NCBI RefSeq assembly: GCF_009755225.1 | Contig: NZ_WQKZ01000001.1 | Location: 310,001 to 374,000, forward strand | Length of the DNA: 64,000 nt | DNA from: Hymenobacter ginkgonis | GTDB lineage: Bacteria > Bacteroidota > Bacteroidia > Cytophagales > Hymenobacteraceae | Reading direction: 5' to 3' | Part shown: positions 51,421 to 60,786 of the stretch, piece by piece | Position numbering within the stretch: position 1 is the first letter of the stretch | How the letters are laid out: each line of letters begins with the position of its first letter | Made by a program: the position numbers and the translations under genes | The notes under the pieces: model-generated | The model's input: the letters and a program-made list of their open reading frames with translations, nothing else | What the model was told of the DNA's origin: nothing | Database searches by the model: none

Positions 51421-52161
51421 TTACCCGCCGGTGGGGCCAAAGCGTTCGGTGCGAATGGTTTCGGGGGGTAGGCCAGCGCCGAGCAAACCATTGGCTACTG
51501 CCTCGACTAGGCCAGTTGGGCCACATACGAAACAGTCGGGCGCGGCGGGCAAGCGGGACAGCACCTCGGCCAGCATCGGTGCGTCGATGCGGCGGTGGTA
51601 GCCGGCCCAGGCGGCCGGGGCCTGGCGGGTGTAGGTCAGCAGCAGCGTGAAAGATGGGTCAGCCTGCGCCATCGCTTCCAGCTCAGCTTGATAAATAACC
51701 TCCTCCGGCGTGCGCACGCTAAACAGCAGCACGGTAGGCAGGTGCAAGCCCGCCCGCTGCCGGTGGCGCAGCATGGCCATCAGCGGCACCACGCCCGAGC
51801 CGCCGCCCACCAGCAAGAGCGGCGGCGCAGCCGGCGCCCCGCGCCACACAAAGTAGCCGCCAATGGGCCCGCGCAGTTCCAGCTGGTCGCCTACCCCCAC
51901 GCCCTCAAATAGATAGCCCGATACCTCGCCGTCGGCAATCTGCTCCACGGTGAGCTCGATTTCGCCGGTTTGCTCGGGCGGCGACGCGATGGAGTAGCTG
52001 CGCTCGGCCTGGTAGCCACCCTCGGCGGTGAGGCGCAGGTCGTAGTGCTGGCCCGCCAGGTGGGGCGTCCAGTTGGGCAGGGTAAGCACGAAGGTTTTGA
52101 CGGTTGGCGTTTCGGGCCGAATGGCTTTTACGACGCCCAATTGCCAGGCAAGCCGGCTCAT
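51421..52161 (-). CDS. Ferredoxin-NADP reductase-like flavoprotein
   Basis: A 246-residue flavoprotein. The FAD-binding motif RSYSIAS is at about residues 53-59. The NAD(P)-binding half begins LLLVGGGSGVVPLMAMLRH, then has DCFVCGPTGLVE, and ends with IRTERFGPTGG. It lacks an iron-sulfur domain. It should pass electrons between NAD(P)H and the molybdopterin enzyme encoded just before it, with which its ATG overlaps by 4 bases (ATGA). Such pairs are known in sulfite oxidase-like loci. Confidence 0.9.
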   Translation of the reverse strand: MSRLAWQLGVVKAIRPETPTVKTFVLTLPNWTPHLAGQHYDLRLTAEGGYQAERSYSIASPPEQTGEIELTVEQIADGEVSGYLFEGVGVGDQLELRGPIGGYFVWRGAPAAPPLLLVGGGSGVVPLMAMLRHRQRAGLHLPTVLLFSVRTPEEVIYQAELEAMAQADPSFTLLLTYTRQAPAAWAGYHRRIDAPMLAEVLSRLPAAPDCFVCGPTGLVEAVANGLLGAGLPPETIRTERFGPTGG

Positions 52162-52802
52162 AGGCGAATGTTGGCGCTAGCAGCCAGGTCCTCGTCGTCG
52201 GTTTCGTAGCGCTGTTCCTTCCACGGGTCGCCGTACATGCTGTAGCCGGCGCGCTCCCAAAAACCCGCCTCGTCTTCGCTCATAAAGCGCAGGCTTTGCA
52301 CCCACTTGGCGCTTTTCCAGAAGTAGAGGTGCGGCACCACCAGCCGGGCCGGGCCGCCGTGCTCGGGCGCCAGCGGCTGGCCCTCAAACGTGTGGCCGAT
52401 AAAGGCCTTACCCCCCACCAAATCGGCCAGCGGCAGGTTGGTAGTGTAGCCGCCGTAGCTGGTGGCCATCACAAACTTAGCCTCGGGCTTGAGCTGCACG
52501 TGCTCGAGCAGCGTGTCGATGCTGACGCCGCGCCAATGGGTGTCGAATTTCGACCACTTCGTGACGCAGTGAATATCGGGGTTGAAGTCTTGCTGCGGCA
52601 AGCTGTTAAACTCCTGCCAGCTCCACTTCATCGGTTTTTCGACCAGCCCCGTCAGTTCAAATGCCCACTGCGTGAGCGCGATGCGGGGGGTAGGGCCCGC
52701 CGTAAGCACCGGAAAATCGGTGGTTTCGTACTGGCCGGGGGGCAGCTTGTGGCCGCTGCTACGCTTGGGCTGGAAGCCTTTATTGGTGAAAAAACCGGGC
52801 AT
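52158..52802 (-). CDS. Sulfite-oxidase-like molybdopterin oxidoreductase
   Basis: A 214-residue molybdopterin-dependent enzyme of the sulfite oxidase family, without a haem domain or Tat signal, so probably cytoplasmic. The molybdenum-ligand cysteine is in DIHCVTKWSKFDTHWRGV. Cofactor-binding residues follow in MATSYGGYTTNLPL and APEHGGPARLVVPHLYFWKS. The partner flavoprotein is encoded immediately downstream. The substrate is not established: it may be sulfite, methionine sulfoxide or another oxo compound. Confidence 0.9.
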   Translation of the reverse strand: MPGFFTNKGFQPKRSSGHKLPPGQYETTDFPVLTAGPTPRIALTQWAFELTGLVEKPMKWSWQEFNSLPQQDFNPDIHCVTKWSKFDTHWRGVSIDTLLEHVQLKPEAKFVMATSYGGYTTNLPLADLVGGKAFIGHTFEGQPLAPEHGGPARLVVPHLYFWKSAKWVQSLRFMSEDEAGFWERAGYSMYGDPWKEQRYETDDEDLAASANIRL

Positions 52803-52951
52803 GGCAAGAGGGGGAAAGAGTTGGGTGGTACGTGCTTAGAAGAGGGGTAGCGCTGGTATAACCACAATTGCCGGCGCGGGTTTGGCGGGGGCCGGTGCGG
52901 GTTGTATTCTTACGGCGCTTAGCGCTTCGCTCGGCCGCTTGATGGAAAGGT

Positions 52952-54163
52952 ATGAAAGCACTATGCTTGATAGGGAGTTGGCTGCTGGCAGCCTCGCTGG
53001 GCTGGGCCCAAACGGGCGGCGTAAAGTTTGAAGGACTCATTTTGGATGCCGCTACCCAGCGGCCGGTGCCATTCGCGGCCGTTAGCGTGCTGCATTCGGC
53101 CATCGGCACCGTGTCGAATGCGGAGGGCCGGTTTCAGCTGGTGGTGCCACCCGCCCACGCCGCCGATAGCGTCGTGCTGAGTTGCGTGGGGTATGCGCCT
53201 AGCCGCGTGGTGCTGCGCGCGGGGGTAGGGCCTAGCACACTGCTGCTTAAGCCGCAAGCCGTGCAGTTGCAGGGGGTAGCCGTGGTGGGCTACACGCCGC
53301 AAACCCTGCTCAAGCAAGCGCTGCGCACCACGCACGCCCGCCTGCTGAGCCCGGTGCTCCTTCAGAGCTACTACCGCGAGTTTGTGCGGGTGAATGGCGC
53401 GTACACCAAGTTTGCCGATGGGCTGGTGGACTACCGCCTGGTCGTGAACCCGCGCAAGCCCGACAAGCCGGCCATTCAGGTGCGCATCAACGCCTCGCGG
53501 GCCCGCGTGGTCACGGCCGCCCGCTCGCGGTTCGAGGATTTGCCCTCGGTGATTGACGTCGAGCACGCCGCCAGCGGCTACGAGCGCGAGCCTGAAGTAC
53601 ACAGCAACTACCTGGACAGCACCAATTTTGCCTTCTATAAATATGAGTTGCGCGAATCGGTAGGCCCGGTCGAGGAGCCCTTCTACATTATCAGCTTCAC
53701 GCCCACCACCCACGACGCCGACCACTTGCAGCAAGGCACCGTGCGCATCGACAAGCAAACGCTTTGCCTGCGGGCCATCGACAGCGAGCTGGCCCCCGCG
53801 CTGCTGCCCTACGCCGAAGAGCATACGCTGCTGCTGGTGAAGGTCAAGGAAAACGTGCTGCGCAAGCACGTAGAATACCGGCAGTTGGCGGGCGGCTGCT
53901 ACCTCAGTTTCATTCGGCTGGCATACGGCACCGAAGTCCACATTGGCCGAAGCCAGCCGTTGCAGTACGATTTCTCGACGGAGATGCTGGTTTCTAACCT
54001 TAGCCCCAATCCGCCGGCCATTCCGGGCAGCGAGCAGTACCGCGGCCGCTCGCTTTACAAAAACGGCACGCACTACCAGCACCCCTACTGGCAGGAAGCC
54101 AACGTGCTGCCCGCCACCCCCGAAGAAGAAGCCATTATTGCGGCGCTGGCCGAAAGCCAGTAG
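52952..54163 (+). CDS. Carboxypeptidase-like regulatory domain protein
   Basis: A 403-residue secreted protein. Signal peptide ends LGWAQT. Residues 25-110 are a carboxypeptidase-regulatory-like (CarbopepD_reg_2) domain: GLILDAATQRPVPFAAVSVL, then GTVSNAEGRFQLVVP and LSCVGYAP. The rest contains the QSYYREFVRVNGAY type sequence common in Bacteroidota surface proteins of unknown function. No barrel is present. It is divergent from the molybdoenzyme operon and followed 74 bases later by an aminopeptidase gene. Confidence 0.88.
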   Translation: MKALCLIGSWLLAASLGWAQTGGVKFEGLILDAATQRPVPFAAVSVLHSAIGTVSNAEGRFQLVVPPAHAADSVVLSCVGYAPSRVVLRAGVGPSTLLLKPQAVQLQGVAVVGYTPQTLLKQALRTTHARLLSPVLLQSYYREFVRVNGAYTKFADGLVDYRLVVNPRKPDKPAIQVRINASRARVVTAARSRFEDLPSVIDVEHAASGYEREPEVHSNYLDSTNFAFYKYELRESVGPVEEPFYIISFTPTTHDADHLQQGTVRIDKQTLCLRAIDSELAPALLPYAEEHTLLLVKVKENVLRKHVEYRQLAGGCYLSFIRLAYGTEVHIGRSQPLQYDFSTEMLVSNLSPNPPAIPGSEQYRGRSLYKNGTHYQHPYWQEANVLPATPEEEAIIAALAESQ

Positions 54164-54237
54164 CCTTACTTTCGTGGGGGTAGGGCAGGTTCGCAGAATC
54201 TGGGCTACTTCCCCCTTTTGCTCTTTTCTACTCGCTG

Positions 54238-56820
54238 ATGTTGCTTTTTCGTGCCCTGCCGCTAGTTGTTTTTTCCTTGATTGCGTTGCCCGGTTTGGGC
54301 CAGTCGGGCGCCTCGTTGGTGCAGCCGGGCGTGGCGGGTGCGCTGGCCGCGCAGCGGGCGCAAGCCCTGCGCCACGTGGCTTACACGCTGCATTTGCAAG
54401 TGCCAAGCCAGGTGGCGCAACCCATTGCCGCCACCGAGAAAATCACGTTTCGGCTGTTGCAAAATGCCGTGCCGCTCCAGCTCGATTTTAAAGTGAGTGC
54501 CGACCACTTGCAGCGCCTCACGGTGAATGGCCAGCCGGCGCCGCTGACGCTGGAGCGCGAGCACCTGGTTATTGCGCCCGCATTGCTGCGGCTGGGTGCC
54601 AACGAGTTGAATGTCGAATTCGTAGCCGGCGACCAGTCGCTGAACCGCAACCCCGATTATCTCTACACGCTGCTCGTGCCCGACCGGGCGCGCACGGTGT
54701 TTCCGTGCTTCGACCAGCCCGACCTCAAGGCCACGTTTGCGCTTACGCTCACGGTGCCCGCCGCCTGGCAGGCCGTGGCCAACGGCCTGCTGGCCGACTC
54801 GGCCCGCACCGCCGATGGCCAGCAGAAAACGTACCGCTTCCAGCCTTCTGATACCATCAGCACCTACTTATTTGCCTTCGCGGCGGGCCGGTTTCGGGAG
54901 GTGAGCCGGCAGCCGGGGGGTAGGGCCATGCACTTTCTGTACCGCGAAACGGATACGGTGAAAATCAACCGCAGCCTGGGGCCGATTTTCAACATTCAGG
55001 CGGGGGCGTTGGCGTTTTTGCAAGAGTACACGCAGCGGCCATATCCGTTCCAAAAGTTCGATTTTACGGCCATCCCCGATTTTCAGTACGGTGGCATGGA
55101 GCACGTGGGCGCCATTGATTATAAGGCGAGTACGTTGTTTTTGGATGATGCCGCCACCCGCGACCAGCTCAACGCCCGCGCCAACCTGCTAGCCCACGAA
55201 ACGGCCCACATGTGGTTTGGCGACCTCGTGACGATGCGCTGGTTCAACGACGTGTGGACCAAAGAGGTGTTTGCCAATTTTATGGCCGATAAAATCAGCA
55301 CCGTCACGCAGCCCGACGGCAATTTCGACCTTAAGTTTCTCACCGACCATTATCCGCTGGCCTACGCCATCGACCGCACGGCGGGCGCCAACCCCATTCG
55401 GCAGCCGCTTGATAACCTGCAAGATGCGGGCTCGCTCTACGGCAATATTATTTACCACAAGGCGCCCATTATGATGCGCCAATTGGAGCGCCTGATGGGC
55501 CCTACCCCCTTCCGCGACGGCCTGCGCGAATACGTGCGGCGCTACGCCTTTGGCAATGCCACCTGGCCTGACCTCATCGCCATCTTGGATGCGCGCACGC
55601 CCGCCGACCTGCAAGCCTGGAACCGCGTGTGGGTAGACGAGCCCGGCCGGCCGCAGTTCAGCTACCAGCTGCAAACGGCGGGCGGCAAAATCACCCAGCT
55701 CAGCCTCACCCAAAAAGGCGAAGATGGCAGCGCCCGCGTGTGGCCGCAGGTGTTTGGCGTGGCCCTGGTGTACGCCGACCACGTGGAGGAACTGACCGCC
55801 GACATGCGCGGGGCCAGCCTGCGGCTGCGCGCGGCCGAGGGCAAACCGGCGCCGCGCTACCTTCTCTTCAACTCGTCGGGCGAGGGCTACGGCATCTTCC
55901 CCGTCGATGCCCGGATGCTACCCCACTTGGCCGAGCTGAAGAAGCCCGTGATGCGGGCGGCCGCCTACATCAACCTGCACGAAAACATGCTGAACGGCCG
56001 CGCCCTCTCGCCGGCGCAGCTGTTGGCGCGCTTGCGCCCGCTGCTCGCGCACGAGCCCGAGGAGCTGAACCTCAACGTGGTACTCGACCAGGTAACGACT
56101 ATTTTTTGGCGCTTTACGTCGCCCGCGCAACGCCCGGCGCTGGCTGCCACCCTAGAGCCCGAGCTGTGGCAGGCCATGCAGCAGGTGAAATCGACGAACG
56201 AGAAAAAGCTGCTTTTCAAGGCTTATACCGGCCTTATGCTGAGCGCCGAGGCGCAAAAACGGGCGTATGCCGTGTGGGAAAGCAAGCAGCCGCCGGCAGG
56301 CGTTAAGCTCTCGGAAGACGACTACACCGACCTGGCCGCCGCGCTGGCCGTGCGCGCCTACCCCGGCTACGGGCAAATTTTGCAAACCCAGCTCGGCCGC
56401 ATCCAAAACCCCGACCGCCGCCTGCGCCTGCGCTACCTGCGGCCGTCGCTCTCGGACACGGTGGCCGTGCGCGACGCCTTTTTCGCGGGCTTGGCCGACC
56501 GCAAAAACCGCGAGAAAGAAGCCTGGGTAACCTCGGCGCTCGGCTACCTGCACCACCCGCTGCGGGCCGCGACTTCCGAAAAATACCTCCCCCAAAGCCT
56601 GGCGCTGGTGGAGGAAATTCAGCGCACCGGCGACATTTTCTTTCCCCAAAGCTGGTTGCAAGCCACCCTGCGCTGGTACCAAACGCCCACGGCCGCCGCT
56701 ACCGTGCAAGGCTTCTTGCGCAGCCACCCCGACTACAACCCCAAGCTGCGCGCCAAAATTGAGCAAGCCGCCGACCCCGTGCTGCGCGCCGCCCGGCTCA
56801 CGCCCGCCCAGGTGCAATGA
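54238..56820 (+). CDS. M1 family aminopeptidase
   Basis: An 860-residue secreted zinc aminopeptidase. A hydrophobic signal ends near GLGQSG. The zinc site is HETAH at residues 320-324 with the third ligand Glu343 (HExxH-18-E). The exopeptidase motif, usually GxMEN, reads GGMEH here at residues 285-289. The catalytic Tyr is probably in NIIYHKAP. The C-terminal 400 residues form the helical domain. It probably frees N-terminal residues from periplasmic peptides. ATG at 54238 follows a short gap after the preceding gene. Confidence 0.93.
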   Translation: MLLFRALPLVVFSLIALPGLGQSGASLVQPGVAGALAAQRAQALRHVAYTLHLQVPSQVAQPIAATEKITFRLLQNAVPLQLDFKVSADHLQRLTVNGQPAPLTLEREHLVIAPALLRLGANELNVEFVAGDQSLNRNPDYLYTLLVPDRARTVFPCFDQPDLKATFALTLTVPAAWQAVANGLLADSARTADGQQKTYRFQPSDTISTYLFAFAAGRFREVSRQPGGRAMHFLYRETDTVKINRSLGPIFNIQAGALAFLQEYTQRPYPFQKFDFTAIPDFQYGGMEHVGAIDYKASTLFLDDAATRDQLNARANLLAHETAHMWFGDLVTMRWFNDVWTKEVFANFMADKISTVTQPDGNFDLKFLTDHYPLAYAIDRTAGANPIRQPLDNLQDAGSLYGNIIYHKAPIMMRQLERLMGPTPFRDGLREYVRRYAFGNATWPDLIAILDARTPADLQAWNRVWVDEPGRPQFSYQLQTAGGKITQLSLTQKGEDGSARVWPQVFGVALVYADHVEELTADMRGASLRLRAAEGKPAPRYLLFNSSGEGYGIFPVDARMLPHLAELKKPVMRAAAYINLHENMLNGRALSPAQLLARLRPLLAHEPEELNLNVVLDQVTTIFWRFTSPAQRPALAATLEPELWQAMQQVKSTNEKKLLFKAYTGLMLSAEAQKRAYAVWESKQPPAGVKLSEDDYTDLAAALAVRAYPGYGQILQTQLGRIQNPDRRLRLRYLRPSLSDTVAVRDAFFAGLADRKNREKEAWVTSALGYLHHPLRAATSEKYLPQSLALVEEIQRTGDIFFPQSWLQATLRWYQTPTAAATVQGFLRSHPDYNPKLRAKIEQAADPVLRAARLTPAQVQ

Positions 56821-57100
56821 GTGCAGGCGGCCAGCCGCTAGCGCGGCCTACGCCACCCACTGGCCCCGCCGAGGCACCTTTAGCTGCCGCTGGGGCCGGC
56901 CAGGCCAGTGGGGGTAGGGCTTGTGCGGGGCCAACCAACCGCCAAAAGCGCCCCGCACCCCGCGCCTATCTGCAACTAACTTCTCCGCAGGTAGTGCGGC
57001 TCAGTTTAAAAGAGCTATCTTTATAAAAATCAGGCTTTTTTGCGACAAGCTGGTCGGCCCGGAACTGGGTTCCCTGTACTACTTGTGAGGCACTGCCTGC

Positions 57101-57136
57101 TGCCAGCAGTGCGCTACGCCTAGCGCACTACTGGCA
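57101..57136. repeat. Intergenic hairpin
   Basis: Arms 57101-57116 and 57121-57136 pair over 16 bases with one mismatch around a CGCC loop (core AGTGCGCTA/TAGCGCACT). No T run follows. It lies in the 564-base gap 56821-57384, where I see no convincing gene; it may be a weak terminator for the aminopeptidase or an RNA element. Confidence 0.5.
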
Positions 57137-57384
57137 CGACTACCTACGGCGCGGGTTCTTTTGAAGAAGCACTGGTGGCAGCCGGATGCGGCGGGCTGCT
57201 TGGCAGCCACCGCGCCCGGCTGCTGTGCCTGTATGGAGGCCGGAAATAGCTACCCCCTCTGGCGAGCTAGGCAGCTATTGCCAGCCCACGGGCCCCGCTG
57301 GCAGCGACCAACCAACTAGGGTAAAATGATGTGCGTGCGCGGGCCGTTAGGACCGCTTTTTTTGATTTTCCTCCTTCGTCTACC

Positions 57385-58650
57385 ATGAAACGAATCCTGC
57401 TCATTGAAGACGACCCTGCCGACTGCCTGCTCTATCGGCGCTACCTCACCCAGCAGGCGGGGGGCGAGCGGCTAGAATTTGCAGAAGCTTCGTCGGGCGA
57501 GGCAGGCCTGGCGCTGTTTGCCCGCTGGCAGCCCGACTGCGTGCTGCTCGACTACCAGCTGCCCGATACCGATGGGCTTCGCATGCTCGGCAGCTTGCAG
57601 GCGCTGTGCCCGCCCGACACGCTGTGCGTGGTGATGGTGACGGGGCGGGGTAGCGAAACGCTGGCCGTGCGCGCCCTCCACAACGGGGCCCTCGACTACT
57701 TGGTAAAGCAGCAGTTTGACCATGCTATGCTCTACAAAACGGTGGCGCATGCCATCGAAAAAAACGAGTGGCGCCAGTACGTGGGTCGCTACCACGAGCA
57801 GCTGTGCACCGTGAACCAGCAGCTGCGCGAGTCGCTGCTCGACCTTACCGCCAGCCGCCAGGAGGTGCACGAAAAGAACACCTCGCTCTACGTGGCCAAC
57901 CAAGAAATTGGGGCCCGCAACCAGCAGCTGGCCCACACCAACCAAGACCTGGATAACTTCGTGTACGCTGCCAGCCACGACCTTAAGCAGCCCGTCAACA
58001 ACCTAGTGGGCCTGTTTGCCGAGTTGCGCCGCACGGCCACCTTTCACGACGCCGACGAGGCGATGGTGCTGCGGCTGGTTGATGAGTCGCTGCGCAATCT
58101 GTCCACCACCATCCACGACTTGGCGGCCGTGGTGCAGGAGCAGCGGCACCCGGGCGAGCAGGCCGTGGAGCCCGTGTCGTTTGCCGACCTTACCACCGAA
58201 GTAACCCTGACGCTGCGCCCCGAGCTGCTGGCCACGCGCGCCGAGCTGACCGTCGATTTTGCGGCCGTGCCAACCGTGTCGTACGTGCGCAGCCGCCTGC
58301 GCACGGTGCTGACTAACCTGCTCAGCAACGCCCTGAAATACCACCAGCCGGGGCGCTCGCTGCGGGTGAAAGTGCGCACCTACGAAGTGGCGGGTTGCCC
58401 CGTGCTCGAAGTAGCCGACAATGGCCTGGGCATCGACCTAGACCGTTTTGGCGACGAGTTGTTTCACTTATTCCGGCGGTTCCACCCCGAGGCGGGCGAA
58501 GGCACGGGGGTAGGGTTGTTCCTGGTTAACCGGCTAGTAGAAGGCGGTGGCGGCCACCTCGAAGTAGATAGCCAGCCGGGGTGCGGCACCACGTTTCGGG
58601 TGTATCTGTGCGACGACCCCGGCTCGTACAGCCACTATTCGGCGGCGTAA
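57385..58650 (+). CDS. Hybrid response regulator-histidine kinase
   Basis: A 421-residue soluble signalling protein. The N-terminal receiver (MKRILLIEDDPADCLLYRRY) has its phospho-acceptor Asp in DCVLLDYQLPDTDG. A coiled-coil linker follows (about residues 130-185). The kinase part has an H-box YAASHDLKQPVNNL and ATP-binding motifs NLLSNALKYHQ, VADNGLGID and GEGTGVGLFLV. No membrane segment is seen, so input comes through the receiver from another kinase. ATG at 57385 fits the receiver start; the frame upstream is non-homologous. No partner is adjacent. Confidence 0.92.
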   Translation: MKRILLIEDDPADCLLYRRYLTQQAGGERLEFAEASSGEAGLALFARWQPDCVLLDYQLPDTDGLRMLGSLQALCPPDTLCVVMVTGRGSETLAVRALHNGALDYLVKQQFDHAMLYKTVAHAIEKNEWRQYVGRYHEQLCTVNQQLRESLLDLTASRQEVHEKNTSLYVANQEIGARNQQLAHTNQDLDNFVYAASHDLKQPVNNLVGLFAELRRTATFHDADEAMVLRLVDESLRNLSTTIHDLAAVVQEQRHPGEQAVEPVSFADLTTEVTLTLRPELLATRAELTVDFAAVPTVSYVRSRLRTVLTNLLSNALKYHQPGRSLRVKVRTYEVAGCPVLEVADNGLGIDLDRFGDELFHLFRRFHPEAGEGTGVGLFLVNRLVEGGGGHLEVDSQPGCGTTFRVYLCDDPGSYSHYSAA

Positions 58651-58674
58651 AAATGCGTTTGAGCGCGATGGTCC

Positions 58675-58751
58675 TGCTGCGCTTGTCGCAGCATCTCTAC
58701 CGGTTTGGTGGGCCAGTAGTGCTCAGTAGAGATGCTGTGACAAGCGCAGCA
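58675..58751. repeat. Palindromic element D
   Basis: Arms 58675-58700 and 58726-58751, 26 bases with one G.U position, starting TGCTGCGCTTGTCGCAGCAT and ending CTCTAC; loop of 25 bases. It sits between the convergent hybrid kinase and pgi genes. It shares the GCATCTCTAC piece with the wider family. Confidence 0.85.
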
Positions 58752-58827
58752 AGCCGCTCTTTTTAGCTATCTCTACAGCCAAGTAGAACGGAAAGACACT
58801 TAATTTCTGCGGCAACCTCGCCAACGC

Positions 58828-58864
58828 AAAAAAAGCCCGTACAGTACTGCACGAGCCTTTTTTA
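58828..58864 (-). terminator. Terminator after pgi
   Basis: AAAAAAAGCCCGT pairs imperfectly with ACGAGCCTTTTTT around CAGTACTG, giving a U run on the minus strand, 21 bases past the pgi stop. Confidence 0.75.
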
Positions 58865-58885
58865 ATAACCGAAAACGGTAGTTCC

Positions 58886-60607
58886 TTACCCCAGCTTGCC
58901 GAGGGCAGCGGGCAGCGCGGCCAGCACCGATTGCAAGCCTTGCTCGGGGTTGGGGCCGAGGTGCAGGTGCAGGGTGCGGCGGTCGTACTGGTGCAGGGCG
59001 TCGAGGTCGCCCTGGGCCTGGGCATTCTCGAAGGTGCCGAAGGTGTAGGTGCGGCCGGGCAGCGGCAAATCCTGCGGGTGGTCGGCGGTGAACTGCACAA
59101 ATAGGCCCTTATTGGGGCCGCCCTTGTGGTACTGGCCAGTCGAGTGCAGGAAGCGCGGGCCGTAGCCCGAGGTAGTGGCAATGCGCAGCTTGTCCTGCAC
59201 CAATTTGCGGAACTGAGCCAGTTCCTCGTTCAGCTTGTCTGACTCGTGCAAGTAGGCTTGCAGCGTCATAAAGTCGCCGGGCTGGGCCTGCGCGAAAAAG
59301 GCCTGGAGCACGGCCGTAGCATCGGCCCCGCTCACTTTGGTGTAATAGCTCACGCCATCCTGGCTGGCGGCGGGCTCGCCGGGGGCAGGTAGCTTGCCTT
59401 GCTCCGTCACGACCTTCATGAGGGCGTCGGTGGCCGTTTTGGCGGCTTGCACGTTGGGCTGGTCGAAGGGGTTGATGCCCAACACGATGCCCACTACTGC
59501 CACCGCAATTTCCCAGCGGTAAAACTCGCTGCCCAAGTCCAGCGGCTCCTTCAGGCGAATGGTGATAACCGGGTGGCCAGCCGCCACCAGGGCGTGCAGC
59601 TTTTGCTGGTTGGCCTGGTCGGCTTCGCGCTCGTAGCCCAGGTACACAAATACGCGGTCGGTGCCGTACTCTTCGGGCGTGCCAAGGGGCTCGCCGGCTA
59701 CCGGCAAAATGCCTTTGCCCTCCTTCCCCGTGCTTTCGGCCAGCAATTGTTCGAGCCACAAGCCCACGCTGCTCAGCGAGTCGGGGGTGATGAGGGTGAG
59801 CTTGTCGCGGCCCTGCTTGGCGAGCACGCCGAGCGCCGTGCCGAGCAGCAGGCCGGGGTTGCCGGCCACCGGGCCGTTGGCGCCGCAATTGCCCATCATG
59901 TCTACGCCGCCCTGGATGAGGGCTGCAATGTCGATGCCGTAGAGCGCAGCTGGTACCAACCCGAAGTAGGTGAGGGCCGAAAAACGGCCGCCTACCTCGG
60001 CAAAATTCAGGAAGATGTGGCGGTAGCCCTCGGCCGTAGCCTGGGTCACAAACTTGGAGCCCGGGTCAGTGATGGCCACGAAGTTCTCGCCGGCCTTCTC
60101 GCCCTTGATGGCCTTTACCTTGTCGTAGAAATAATCGCCAAACGCCAGCGGCTCGGCCGTGGTGCCCGACTTACTGGCCACGATAAACAGCGTGTGCTCT
60201 AGCGGCAGCGTAGCCTCTAGGGCCGCCACGGTGCCGGGGTCGGTGGTGTCGAGAATGGAGAGGGGTAGGCTGGTAGTGCCCTGCTGGAAGGAGCGTTGAA
60301 ACACGATGGGCGCCATTGTGCTACCCCCCATGCCCATCACCACCACGTGCTGGAAGCCAGCCTGCTGCACCTCGTGCACAAAATCCATGATTTCGGGTAC
60401 GGCTTTCAGCATCACTTCGGGGCTGCGGAGCCAGCCCATAAAACTGCGAATGCTATCCTGCGCGGCCGCGTCCTGCGTCCACAGGGTGGCATCTTTTTGC
60501 CAGAAACGGGATGTGAAATTTTGGTCGTTTAGGGCGGTCACTTCGGCCTCAACGGCGGACTGGTACTGCCCCAGTTCGTAGGTGGCAGCAAATTGAGTGT
60601 CTGGCAT
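58886..60607 (-). CDS. pgi: Glucose-6-phosphate isomerase
   Basis: A 573-residue glycolytic enzyme that interconverts glucose-6-phosphate and fructose-6-phosphate. The phosphate-binding SIS blocks are VVVMGMGGSTMAPIVFQRSF and VASKSGTTAEPLAFGDYF. The sequence resembles the isomerase half of transaldolase/isomerase fusions more than the E. coli enzyme, but no transaldolase domain precedes it. The ATG at 60607 is chosen; the 32 residues before it lie partly in palindrome E and are not homologous. The gene is monocistronic. Confidence 0.9.
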   Translation of the reverse strand: MPDTQFAATYELGQYQSAVEAEVTALNDQNFTSRFWQKDATLWTQDAAAQDSIRSFMGWLRSPEVMLKAVPEIMDFVHEVQQAGFQHVVVMGMGGSTMAPIVFQRSFQQGTTSLPLSILDTTDPGTVAALEATLPLEHTLFIVASKSGTTAEPLAFGDYFYDKVKAIKGEKAGENFVAITDPGSKFVTQATAEGYRHIFLNFAEVGGRFSALTYFGLVPAALYGIDIAALIQGGVDMMGNCGANGPVAGNPGLLLGTALGVLAKQGRDKLTLITPDSLSSVGLWLEQLLAESTGKEGKGILPVAGEPLGTPEEYGTDRVFVYLGYEREADQANQQKLHALVAAGHPVITIRLKEPLDLGSEFYRWEIAVAVVGIVLGINPFDQPNVQAAKTATDALMKVVTEQGKLPAPGEPAASQDGVSYYTKVSGADATAVLQAFFAQAQPGDFMTLQAYLHESDKLNEELAQFRKLVQDKLRIATTSGYGPRFLHSTGQYHKGGPNKGLFVQFTADHPQDLPLPGRTYTFGTFENAQAQGDLDALHQYDRRTLHLHLGPNPEQGLQSVLAALPAALGKLG

Positions 60608-60645
60608 GGAAAGGGTGATTGGTTGTTCGAGGTAAACAAGTGCTA

Positions 60646-60753
60646 AAAAGGCGGTCATGCTGAGCCTGCCGAAGCATCTCGCTTGCAGCACTAACTCAAG
60701 CATTCATTACCGGCGAGCGAGATGCTTCGGCAGGCTCAGCATGACCGCCTTTT
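60646..60753. repeat. Palindromic element E
   Basis: Perfect 38-base arms (60646-60683 and 60716-60753), the best of the family, containing GTCATGCTGAGCCTGCCGAA and then GCATCTCGCT. The loop is 32 bases. It lies between the co-directional T9SS type B gene and pgi. Confidence 0.95.
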
Positions 60754-60786
60754 ACGTGTTTTTTATTTTTTCACTTTAGCAAAAAA

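Noticed and set aside
56817..57026. 69-residue open frame overlapping the aminopeptidase stop
   Set aside because: It has an ATGA overlap, but the product is Pro/Ala/Gly low complexity with no domain and looks like translated spacer.
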